Part shown: one piece after another, positions 44,602 through 64,000 of the stretch
Position numbering within the stretch: position 1 is the stretch's first letter
Layout of the letters: every line of letters begins with the position of its first letter
The notes under the pieces: model-generated
What the model saw: the letters and a program-made list of their open reading frames with translations, nothing else
What the model was told of the DNA's origin: nothing
Database searches by the model: none
From: Glandiceps talaboti
Lineage: Eukaryota; Hemichordata; Enteropneusta; Spengelidae
Direction: 5' to 3'
DNA: 64,000 nt
NCBI RefSeq assembly: GCF_964340395.1
Contig: NC_135554.1
Location: 2,475,001 to 2,539,000, forward strand
Program-made: the position numbers and the translations under genes

Positions 44602-44850
44602 ATGATGACATCAGATATACACGCGAATAATGACGATATTTTCAAAGAACAACAAATTCTAAACATGTCTGACTCGTCTGAAACTACGACCACACGCAGC
44701 AGCCAACGTGAACGTTTTGCTCGATTCATCGAAATTTCGGAAGAAGAGCTGGCCAACATTGTCTCTGAGAAAGACTCTAAAAAAGCAAAGACAGTAATCA
44801 AGACAGCAGTTGGTATTTTGGAGAACTATTTGTTATTGGGACAACTCTAA
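44602..44850 (+). CDS. Small protein resembling the N-terminus of Crypton/DUF3504-type proteins
   Basis: 82 codons from ATG 44,602 (a second ATG at codon 22 starts the conserved-looking part MSDSSETTTTRSSQRERF). The C-terminal half reads ISEEELANIVSEKDSKKAKT then VIKTAVGILENYL. A pattern of E-E-L, K-x-S, K-x-x-x-K-T-A-V and a hydrophobic end is familiar from the helical N-terminal segment of tyrosine-recombinase-derived proteins (Crypton, ZMYM/QRICH1-like, DUF3504) common in marine invertebrates. The frame stops at TAA 44,848 before any catalytic part, so this is a fragment or a single exon. A weak donor-like AAAAG|GTTATT follows the stop. Family assignment is from memory of the pattern. Confidence 0.45.
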   Translation: MMTSDIHANNDDIFKEQQILNMSDSSETTTTRSSQRERFARFIEISEEELANIVSEKDSKKAKTVIKTAVGILENYLLLGQL

Positions 44851-44969
44851 AAGGTTATTGAACACAATGCAAACAAACTCTGCTTGCTGGAGAAGTTTGT
44901 TATAATTATTTTAATGTGCTGTGGTGTATGATTCTTGTTTGGTGTTATAAAACACATGTTGACTGACAT

Positions 44970-45115
44970 TATTTGGGTGAGTTTGTTTCCCCTCGGGACT
45001 AGCCAGTCACACCAAAACAGTTTCATTTCCAATCAGGTTTTGCCCTCGGGGAAACCAAAACAGTCTCGTTTCTGAGACTGTTTTTGTGTGACCGGCTAGT
45101 CCCTTGTCAACAAAC
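44970..45115. mobile_element. Hairpin MITE with GGGACTAGCC ends
   Basis: GGGACTAGCCAGTCACACC (44,996 onward) pairs with the inverse GTGTGACCGGCTAGTCCC (to 45,103), 25 of 27 positions including AAAACAGT. The similarity extends outward weakly through GTTTGTT. A second small inverted pair lies in the loop (AACAGTCTCG/TGAGACTGTT). About 108 bp without coding. Confidence 0.65.
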
Positions 45116-45119
45116 GTAC

Positions 45120-45570
45120 GCTATTGCCCTCATTGTCAGTCAACATGTGTACACTATACCACTCTCCCTGTCATTTTTTTGACAAAGGAAAGAGCAGCTA
45201 TGTGGACAGCAAATGAACAGTCAGTAACAACTAATTGCTCTGTTAATTCTGGGCTAATGGCTGTACATTTTTTTAAAGCACAAAAAAAACCAGGGTTATA
45301 TTTGCCGATGTCGCCAAAGTCCCTAAAAATTGGAACTAGCTACAAAATTAAATTCTCACTCCCAAGGCAAAAAAAAGTTGTTTGCTGACTGAAACAGACA
45401 CTATTGCCTCCAGACGGAATTGAAAAGTGTTGATTTATTCACAAAGCGTAGCCAAAAATAGAAACAGACTACACTCAAAAGGTTTTTTGTGTTGAAGTTA
45501 AAAAAAATGTAATTTCCAAGCCTCAACAAAGTAGAAAACGAGTGGAAACTTGTAAGGGTTTGTTTCCAAA
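45120..45570. other. Spacer
   Basis: An open frame (45,104-45,388) starts inside the hairpin element and has no recognisable features. No gene called. Confidence 0.35.
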
Positions 45571-45681
45571 ATTTACCAGATGTTTACGGAATGCCGACAA
45601 ATCACGCATCCATGAACAACATTATCACTGCGACTTTTGGCGACCCATACTGAACAAGTATACCGAGAAAAAAATACTAAC

Positions 45682-45881
45682 CGGGTTTGTCCTAGTTTCA
45701 CAGCCGGTGTCGGAACGTAATAATTACCAGTAGTCGTCGTCGTCCACCTCAAGTCGCTAGTCGGCAGACAACTTCCAAGACGGCTTCTGGTGTCTGCAGG
45801 TATCAATTTCAAGTTATCTCCCAGGATTAGTCTTCGGATGTCCCATGAAGGTCCCAAAACTTGTTCCAAAGACGCTACCAT
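45682..45881 (-). CDS. Putative first coding exon, minus strand
   Basis: ATG at 45,881 opens a frame of 66 codons (MVASLEQVLGPSWDIRRLIL at the start) up to a donor CCCG|GTTAGT. An alternative donor ACTG|GTAATT lies within. The sequence upstream is rich in CpG relative to its surroundings. A degenerate copy lies at 44,028-44,140. Not recognised; the partial duplication suggests a small tandem family or a repeat-borne frame. Confidence 0.3.
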
Positions 45882-45979
45882 ACTTGTTAGGCTGTTTTCC
45901 GACGGCGACTACTGTCAGTGTGACATGCTGTCCCCACTATCATCGCTGATGGCGATGCATGTTAGAGCCCAATTTCACT

Positions 45980-46436
45980 ACAAAGAAACATTATAATTCA
46001 CTGTTAAGATTAGTATAGCAGTCAACTATACTATCACTTGGCAAGAACAAGTTGACGGCCCGTTTCAAAAGGAGACTAGCTGCATTCTGCCTTCACTGTA
46101 GTACTACAATTGTTACAGTCGCATGGACATGTACACGTAGGTATATTCTATTTGGAAACGTCACTGCGTCACACTGCCACCATCACATTTACACTCGATC
46201 ATAACACCCTTTTAAATCTTGCAAATTTCTACAAAACATTTCTTCACATACTTCCGAGTATATAAAGTCAAATATGGTTGTCGATGAAGTTGCATGTGTA
46301 AAAACAGGCGAAAAATACGGATTTTAAGAATGGCTACGGGAATACTTACTAACATCTCAAATTGGGCGCCTGCCTCGTTCTGAGATATATGACCCTTGAC
46401 CTCGACGATGCATCATTGCCGATCGTTAATTTATAG
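45980..46436. other. Spacer
   Basis: Moderately CpG-containing unique sequence. It could be the promoter side of the minus-strand frame at 45,682-45,881. No further feature supported. Confidence 0.3.
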
Positions 46437-48077
46437 ATATATTCGGATATGAGTGGGTGATGGAAAAAAAAGATGGACCACTGCTGCTAGGAAAAAAATG
46501 TCTTGGCAGGGAAATGATCCACAGGTTCGAGTATACTGTTCAACCTGCTCGTACCTCTCCAACCAGGACACTTGTCAAATCATGACAAACATTTTCAAAC
46601 ACATGTCAGGGACCAGTCAGTTTCATTAGCCCGTGGTACATATATATATTTGTTCTTGTCTCTGTTTCTTTCATAAATTGTTTAAATATTACTTCATGTA
46701 AGGGTTCAAACATAACTACATGTATACATAAAATTATACATATAATACATGTACTAGTATTACCTACATGTAGCTACCACACTAGTTACAGAACATGTCA
46801 TGTAAGTGTTTAGCTGTTTCACAATCAGTGCTTCACTTATCTGCACTTTGGGGCAGAAGTGAACTTGAAGGTTTTATTATCGTAATCTTCATACTATTAA
46901 ATAGTTTATAAAAGAACTTAATCTAAACTGTTCTAGTCTCTTCAGTATGAATTTGTCAGAAGGGATGAAATACTTCCTATTTCGGACACTACATGTATCG
47001 ACACCACAACTCAAATTCAAGTTTCTATTGTACACTAGGTATGACCTCCAAAAGTGCTCTAATCAGTAACTTTACAATACATGCAATAGCAATGCCCCTA
47101 TACCAATGTTACAGGCCCACTTTTGTAACATGGAAAACTTATTTAAAAAGTTATCTTTACTTTAGCTTTTCAAAGCTTGGCAATGTATATCTCAGAGGCT
47201 ATGAATAACCTAAAAAATTGCCTAAATAGAAACAAAAAAACTGCAGATCTGCCGGGGGAACCCCTTGGACTCCATCACCCCAGAGGCCACTCATTCGTTA
47301 AACCAACAATAAGATTCACCCAAATTGGTTTTAAAAGCTTCTAGGGGAGACCCCCTAGGACCCCCCCCCCAATAAGAGGTAGACATGTCCAAGCCTCAAA
47401 TAAAAGTTCTTTCCTCCACCTCTTACTGTCAAGATGCTATGAAACTTTATTTCAAAAATGTTTCAACCTCACGTAGTTGCTTTTTACATGTTAGAGCTGT
47501 CTTGTAAAGTTTATAAATTATTGTCTGAAAGTGTCTGTGAATATCCTAAACATTGCCTTTAGAAGTAAAATTCCTCCAGGGCTTCTAGGGGGAGAGCTTC
47601 TAGGTCTCCCCCTAGAACCCCCACCCCCTTCACACACACTCACACAAGAGGTGGACATATCCCAGTCTCAAAGCTCTTCCCCTCTACAGCTTACTGTCAG
47701 ATGCTATGAAACTTTATTCATGGGGGTCTGTGACTTTTTGTCGGCCCAAAGGAAAAAAACACTAACACCCCCCCCCCATCCCCCCAAGCTGGAGAAACTG
47801 ACCGGTCTATCTGAATGTTTGAGCTCACCAATCAAGTTTCCAATTTGTATTTTCAGTATGTCATCATACCATGGCATAAAAACTCTCAATGATGTTTATT
47901 TAATTGAAAATCAAACATGTATGAAATATGTAGTTTTCTAAATAAAATCTGTGTGTGATAGAACAGCATCTTTTTACTCTCTGTATTACCCTGTGCGAAA
48001 ACGAAACAGAAAATTGTGGCAACAAATGTAAGTGTTCAACATTGACGTAAAAAAATCCGGATATCTCAAAGAAGCAT
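46437..48077 (+). repeat. R1 copy E, longest copy, without foldback arms
   Basis: Starts ATTCGGATATGAGTGGGTGA and ends ATCCGGATATCTCAAAGAAGC, the same borders as the foldback core at 3825-5047. The outer inverted arms with 28-bp repeats are absent. It retains the internal part (46,745-47,148) that copy B has lost and that copies A and C also have. Two successive versions of the AGGGCTTCTAGGGGGAG / AAGAGGTGGACATATCCC module lie at 47,340-47,520 and 47,570-47,710. The open frames here are inside the repeat. Confidence 0.75.
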
Positions 48078-48234
48078 CATCACATAACAATTCTACTCTG
48101 TCAGGTGTCGCAAACCATCTGTCATCAGATCATCAGTTGGCCTCAGGAAGCGTCCAGGATAGGACTTGAAACTGTTGCCATTCAAAACGTCAAAACCTCT
48201 GTATGTGTGATTTAAATGGAAAATTACAGTCCGG

Positions 48235-48312
48235 ACAGCTCTGCTTGCAGGCGGTGCACGGGTCTAGATTACTGACATGAGAAGGAAGGAACTCCGTATG
48301 CAAGCAGTATGC
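48235..48312. mobile_element. CTGCTTGCATACGG MITE, copy 3, internally deleted
   Basis: TCTGCTTGCAGGCGGTGCAC, GGGTCTAGATTACTGAC, then ACTCCGTATGCAAGCAG. The same order as 6755-6865 but 60 bp shorter inside. Confidence 0.6.
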
Positions 48313-48390
48313 CCCGGCGGGTAGAGCTCGCGATTTCTCCATAACAATACACAGCGACACGATGATAGGGATATGATAAAAAAAAGGCAG

Positions 48391-48994
48391 AGTCTAGTAC
48401 CACCCCGGTGTCAGCAGCCACACAGAATTCTTCAAATGCTTCCATTTTACCTTAAAACACCAAATGGAAGGCTATTATTTAATTTCTCACGCAGCGCACA
48501 ACCAGTCTCTGTAGTGGTGGCGCCACAAGTGTCAGCGTATGCATGACATCGGTGCATGCCCGGCCGAATGGCTGCCGTTACGGTGACTTTTTGAGCGATT
48601 GTGCGCTGCACGAGAAATGAAATAATTAGTTTGCATTTGGTATTATAAGGTAGAATGGAAGCGTTCAAGGAGTTCTGTGTGATTTATTTGTTGGGAAATG
48701 TTCAGCAACGAGAAATATCGCGGGTGGTGGCACTAGCCGTTCCAGTGAGGATCGGCTACTGCCACCGCGGTGGTACTAGACACAGGGGCGTGTAATATTT
48801 CATAGATTGTTGTTTTCTTATTGCTTAGAATGCCGTTTTCTTAGGAAAATATCGTACGAATCTTGCTGCTACAACTCTCTTCCCCTTACATGTAGGAATA
48901 TATATTAATCAATCAAAAGGTTGTTATATTTAGTCTGTAGACCTGGAAAACAACAATCTATGAAATATTACACGCCCCTGTGGTACTAGACACT
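48391..48994. mobile_element. Long inverted-repeat (foldback) MITE carrying a nested MITE
   Basis: The left end GTCTAGTACCACCCCGGTG pairs with the right end CACCGCGGTGGTACTAGAC. Inward, further paired blocks follow in mirrored order: ACACAGAATTCTTCAA, ATGCTTCCATTTTACCTTA, ACCAAATG, TTATTTAATTTCTC and CAGCGCACAA, each with its complement between 48,590 and 48,690. The left arm lacks a 60-70-bp stretch present in the right arm (about 48,700-48,765). Without the nested 198-bp element the host is about 400 bp. Non-coding. Confidence 0.75.
48783..48980. mobile_element. 198-bp MITE with perfect 35-bp TIRs and 12-bp flanking repeat
   Basis: Left TIR 48,783-48,817 (starts CAGGGGCGTGTAATATTTCA) is the exact reverse complement of 48,946-48,980. 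TGGTACTAGACA lies directly outside both ends (48,771-48,782 and 48,981-48,992). The CAGGG start is typical of hAT elements, but hAT makes 8-bp duplications, so the longer direct repeat needs another explanation (see findings). No coding. Confidence 0.85.
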
Positions 48995-49189
48995 CCGTAA
49001 AAAAAATTACGTCGCCATATATACCGACATTTTGTAGGAGATAATACACGATTGTATAGCAGTTTGTTATGCTGTATATAATGCTATTGAAGTGTTTGTT
49101 GACCAAAAATCAATACATGTAATGTAAGCTACATAGAGACATTCACACGACTAATAGTACTATACTTAAACTGACTGACACATGGGGCA

Positions 49190-49263
49190 CTGATACTGAT
49201 AGGTGAACTCCAGTCAACTCCCTTCTCACCACAGTGCATTATGGGCATTAAAATTCAACCAAG
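49190..49263 (+). promoter_or_regulatory. Core promoter region of the EPS15-like gene
   Basis: TATA-less sequence with GTGCATTATGGGCATTA at 49,234-49,250. A YY1-type motif CCAAGATGGCGGC (49,259-49,271) contains the start codon. YY1 motifs overlapping the ATG at the start of short-5'-UTR housekeeping genes are common in animals. Position of the transcription start is inferred. Confidence 0.5.
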
Positions 49264-59838
<10,575 letters not shown>

Positions 59839-60245
59839 GTAGGGGTGAAATCAAAATAGAAAACATTGTAATTATGCATCCTAATGAGTGAAGAATAATA
59901 GTTACCAGTCTTTACTCTGCACTACAGTGAATATTCATAATTCTCAATGCATATTCATGAACCTTTAGCTTATACTATTTTATAGACAATAAAAAGTAAG
60001 TAGGCCCCAACTATGACCATTTACATGTAGTCTTCATTATACATGTACCATTGTGAAAAAAAATTTATGAAACTCAAAGACATGCAAAAATTTCAAAGTT
60101 GTTATTCATTGTATAGCTTTCGAACAGTCAATATGTCTTTCCTACATGTATGTCATTTAGCTCAACAAAGATCAGAAGGTACAGAGAATATTATCCCCGT
60201 TGGCCCTTTTTACCTTTCATAAGGGGAGGTATTGAAATGGCAATG
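59839..60245 (+). other. Start of EPS15-like intron 2
   Basis: Unique intronic sequence after the GTAGGG donor. It turns into low-copy repeat near 60,180 (AAGGGGAGGTATTGAAATGG then GTCTGTCTGTCTGTCC). No further exon of the gene is seen. Confidence 0.5.
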
Positions 60246-60246
60246 T

Positions 60247-60265
60247 GTGTCTGTCTGTCTGTCCA

Positions 60266-60356
<91 letters not shown>
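60247..60356 (+). repeat. (GT)n microsatellite
   Basis: About 42 GT units after a short GTCT tract. Confidence 0.97.
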
Positions 60357-60357
<1 letters not shown>

Positions 60358-63300
60358 GGTACTGGCATTACCACTGGGTGCCGTCAAGTAGTGGTCAAAT
60401 CAGTACTAGTCCAACCTCTGTGTAGTGGTCAAATTGGTACATGTACTTGCATTACCACTGGGTGTGAAGGAGTAGTGGTCAAATTGGTACTAGCCTTACC
60501 ACTATGTGCCACTGAGGAGTGGTCAGACTGGTACAGGTGTTACCACTGTGCCCTGAGCAGTGGTCAAATTGGTTCTACTAGCCTTATCACTGGGTGCCAC
60601 TGAGGAGTGGTCAAATTTGTAGTGGTGTTACTACTGGGTGCCACTGGTGAGTCGTCAAACTGGTACTGATGTTACCACTGTGTGCCTCTGAGCAGTGGTG
60701 AAATTGGTACTAGCCTTACTACTTGGTATCAATGAGTAGTAGTGAAATTGGTACTAGCCTTACTACTTGGTATCAATGAGTATTAGTGAAATTGGTACTA
60801 GCCTTACTACTTGGTATCAATGAGTAGTAGTGAAATTGGTACTAGCCTTACTACTTGGTATCAATGAGTATTAGTGAAATTGGTACTAGCCTTACTACTT
60901 GGTATCAATGAGTAGTAGTGAAATTGGTACTAGCCTTACTACTTGGTATCAATGAGTATTAGTGAAATTGGTACTAGCCTTACTACTTGGTATCAATGAG
61001 TAGTAGTGAAATTGGTACTAGCCTTACTACTTGGTATCAATGAGTATTAGTGAAATTGGTACTAGCCTTACTACTTGGTATCAATGAGTAGTAGTGAAAT
61101 TGGTACTAGCCTTACTACTTGGTATCAATGAGTAGTAGTGAAATTGGTACTAGCCTTACTACTTGGTATCAATGAGTAGTAGTGAAATTGGTACTAGCCT
61201 TACTACTTGGTATCAATGAGTAGTAGTGAAATTGGTACTAGCCTTACTACTTGGTATCAATGAGTATTAGTGAAATTGGTACTAGACTTACTATTTGGTA
61301 TCAATGAGTAGTAGTGAAATTGGTACTAGCCTTACTACTTGGTATCAATGAGTAGTGGTGAAATTGGTACTAGCCTTACTACTTGGTATCAATGAGTAGT
61401 AGTGAAATTGGTACTAGCCTTACTACTTGGTATCAATGAGTAGTAGTGAAATTGGTACTAGCCTTACTACTTGGTATCAATGAGTAGTGGTGAAATTGGT
61501 ACTAGCCTTACTACTTGGTATCAATGAGTAGAGGTGAAATTGGTACTAGCCTTACTACTTGGTATCAATGAGTAGAGGTGAAATTGGTACTAGCCTTACT
61601 ACTTGGTATCAATGAGTAGTAGTGAAATTCGTACTAGCCTTACTACTTGGTATCAATGAGTAGTGGTGAAATTGGTACTAGCCTTACTATTTGGTATCAA
61701 TGAGTAGTAGTGAAATTGGTACTAGCCTTACTACTTGGTATCAATGAGTAGTGGTGAAATTGGTACTAGCCTTACTACTTGGTATCAATGAGTAGTAGTG
61801 AAATTGGTACTAGCCTTACTACTTGGTATCAATGAGTAGTGGTGAAATTGGTACTAGCCTTACTACTTGGTATCAATGAGTAGTGGTGAAATTGGTACTA
61901 GCCTTACTACTTGGTATCAATGAGTAGTAGTGAAATTGGTACTAGCCTTACTATTTGGTATCAATGAGTAGTGGTGAAATTGGTACTAGCCTTACTACTT
62001 GGTATCAATGAGTAGTAGTGAAATTGGTACTAGCCTTACTATTTGGTATCAATGAGTAGTAGTGAAATTGGTACTAGCCTTACTACTTGGTATCAATGAG
62101 TAGTAGTGAAATTGGTACTAGCCTTACTACTTGGTATCAATGAGTAGTAGTGAAATTGGTACTAGCCTTACTACTTGGTATCAATGAGTAGTAGTGAAAT
62201 TGGTACTAGCCTTACTACTTGGTATCAATGAGTAGTAGTGAAATTGGTACTAGCCTTACTACTTGGTATCAATGAGTAGTAGTGAAATTGGTACTAGCCT
62301 TACTACTTGGTATCAATGAGTAGTAGTGAAATTGGTACTAGCCTTACTACTTGGTATCAATGAGTAGTAGTGAAATTGGTACTAGCCTTACTATTTGGTA
62401 CCAATGAGTAGTAGTGAAATTGGTACTAGCCTTACTATTTGGTATCAATGAGTAGTGGTGAAATTGGTACTAGCCTTACTACTTGGTATCAATGAGTAGT
62501 GGTGAAATTGGTACTAGCCTTACTACTTGGTATCAATGAGTAGAGGTGAAATTGGTACTAGCCTTACTACTTGGTATCAATGAGTAGTAGTGAAATTGGT
62601 ACTAGCCTTACTACTTGGTATCAATGAGTAGTAGTGAAATTGGTACTAGCCTTACTACTTGGTATCAATGAGCAGTGGTGAAATTGGTACTAGCCTTACT
62701 ACTTGGTATCAATGAGTAGTGGTGAAATTGGTACTAGCCTTACTATTTGGTATCAATGAGTAGTGGTGAAATTGGTACTAGCCTTACTACTTGGTATCAA
62801 TGAGTAGTAGTGAAATTGGTACTAGCCTTACTACTTGGTATCAATGAGTAGAGGTGAAATTGGTACTAGCCTTACTACTTGGTATCAATGAGTAGTAGTG
62901 AAATTGGTACTAGCCTTACTACTTGGTATCAATGAGTAGAGGTGAAATTGGTACTAGCCTTACTACTTGGTATCAATGAGTAGTGGTGAAATTGGTACTA
63001 GCCTTACTACTTGGTATCAATGAGTAGTAGTGAAATTGGTACTAGCCTTACTACTTGGTATCAATGAGTAGAGGTGAAATTGGTACTAGCCTTACTACTT
63101 GGTATCAATGAGTAGAGGTGAAATTGGTACTAGCCTTACTACTTGGTATCAATGAGTAGTAGTGAAATTGGTACTAGCCTTACTATTTGGTATCAATGAG
63201 TAGTGGTGAAATTGGTACTAGCCTTACTACTTGGTATCAATGAGTAGTAGTGAAATTGGTACTAGCCTTACTACTTGGTATCAATGAGTAGTAGTGAGAT

Positions 63301-64000
63301 TGGTACTAGCCTTACTACTTGGTATCAATGAGTAGAGGTGAAATTGGTACTAGCCTTACTACTTGGTATCAATGAGTAGTAGTGAAATTGGTACTGGCCT
63401 TACTACTTGGTATCAATGATCGAGTAGTAGTGAAATTGGTACTGGCCTTACTACTTGGTATCAATGAGTAGTAGTGAAATTGGTACTAGCCTTACTACTT
63501 GGTATCAATGAGTAGTGGTGAAATTGGTACTAGCCTTACTATTTGGTATCAATGAGTAGTAGTGAAATTGGTACTGGCCTTACTACTTGGTATCAATGAT
63601 CGAGTAGTAGTGAAATTGGTACTAGCCTTACTACGTGGTATCAATGAGTAGTGGTGAAATTGGTACTAGACTTACTATTTGGTATCAATGAGTAGTAGTG
63701 AAATTGGTACTAGCCTTACTACTTGGTATCAATGAGTAGTGGTGAAATTGGTACTAGCCTTACTATTTGGTATCAATGAGTAGTGGTGAAATTGGTACTA
63801 GCCTTACTACTTGGTATCAATGAGTAGTAGTGAAATTGGTACTAGCCTTACTATTTGGTATCAATGAGTAGTGGTGAAATTGGTACTAGCCTTACTACTT
63901 GGTATCAATGAGTAGTGGTGAAATTGGTACTAGCCTTACTGCTTGGTATCAATGAGTAGTAGTGAAATTGGTACTAGCCTTACTACTTGGTATCAATGAG
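60357..64000 (+). repeat. 44-bp satellite, continuing past the window
   Basis: Unit ATTGGTACTAGCCTTACTAC, TTGGTATCAATGAGTAGTAG, TGAA (44 bp), over 75 copies from 60,690 on. The first 330 bp are diverged units of the same ground plan (TGGTACTGGCATTACCACTG, GGTGCC..GAGTAGTGGTCAAA). Between 60,730 and 61,090 units with GAGTAGTAG and GAGTATTAG alternate strictly, giving an 88-bp dimer. Two 48-bp variants carrying GATCGA are at 63,410-63,430 and 63,592-63,612. It ends only with the window. Confidence 0.96.

Noticed and set aside
45104-45388. 94-residue frame with a CPHC motif as a zinc-finger gene
   Set aside because: It has a single CxxC and starts inside the hairpin element. No second metal-binding pair is in reach.

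Overview
The window looks like a repeat-saturated euchromatic segment of an invertebrate animal genome. The support is spliced exons with consensus GT/AG sites, a recognisable metazoan gene start (an EPS15-family endocytic adaptor), an animal-type non-LTR retrotransposon, and many minisatellites and short inverted-repeat transposons. No bacterial or viral gene organisation is visible. The dense ACATGTA-type minisatellites, and 151-bp repeats inside a hairpin-ended element, resemble what is known from bivalves and other marine invertebrates, but the species cannot be fixed from the sequence. Well over half of the window is tandem or dispersed repeat, and most long open frames are by-products of satellites whose period happens to avoid stops.

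Left part (1-13.6 kb): two copies of a dispersed G-run-rich repeat (called R1 here) lie in inverted orientation at 1-1480 and 6940-8158 and share arms of about 930 bp that look almost identical. Between them a 2.5-kb foldback element (3291-5834), with long inverted arms built of 28-bp subrepeats and a 7-bp target duplication, interrupts a putative 5' exon whose promoter carries a perfect CRE. Microsatellites and a 20-bp tandem repeat follow. A 5'-truncated non-LTR retrotransposon (12051-13571, minus strand) with an (ATT)n tail sits inside another R1 copy.

Middle (13.6-38 kb): a 2-kb, 46-bp minisatellite (15.76-17.79 kb) precedes the most unusual coding locus, a minus-strand gene of many tiny exons (18,854-24,449). 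Its 45-103-nt cassettes encode related Lys/Glu-rich helical peptides; some cassettes are intact and some carry stops or frameshifts, and they lie in duplicated blocks of roughly 1.1-1.4 kb. Upstream are a 134-bp satellite (25.2-29.85 kb), another small minus-strand exon cluster (30.4-30.8 kb), and a 6.6-kb hairpin-ended element made almost entirely of 151-bp repeats (31.25-37.84 kb). Two further copies of that element occur at 20.93-21.97 kb and, inverted, at 55.18-55.86 kb.

Right part (38-64 kb): this holds dispersed repeats with (CA)n tails, a fragment resembling the N-terminus of Crypton/DUF3504-type proteins (44.6 kb), a fifth R1 copy, and a nested pair of inverted-repeat transposons (48.39-48.99 kb). 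The EPS15-like gene then starts on the plus strand at 49,264 with a YY1-type motif over the ATG. Its second coding exon is at 59,794-59,838 and the gene runs out of the window. Its first intron (10.5 kb) is filled with TA tracts, 38-, 42- and 52-bp minisatellites, several perfect or near-perfect hairpins and a 702-bp TIR transposon nested in the 52-bp satellite. Its second intron contains at least 3.6 kb of a 44-bp satellite that continues past the window end.
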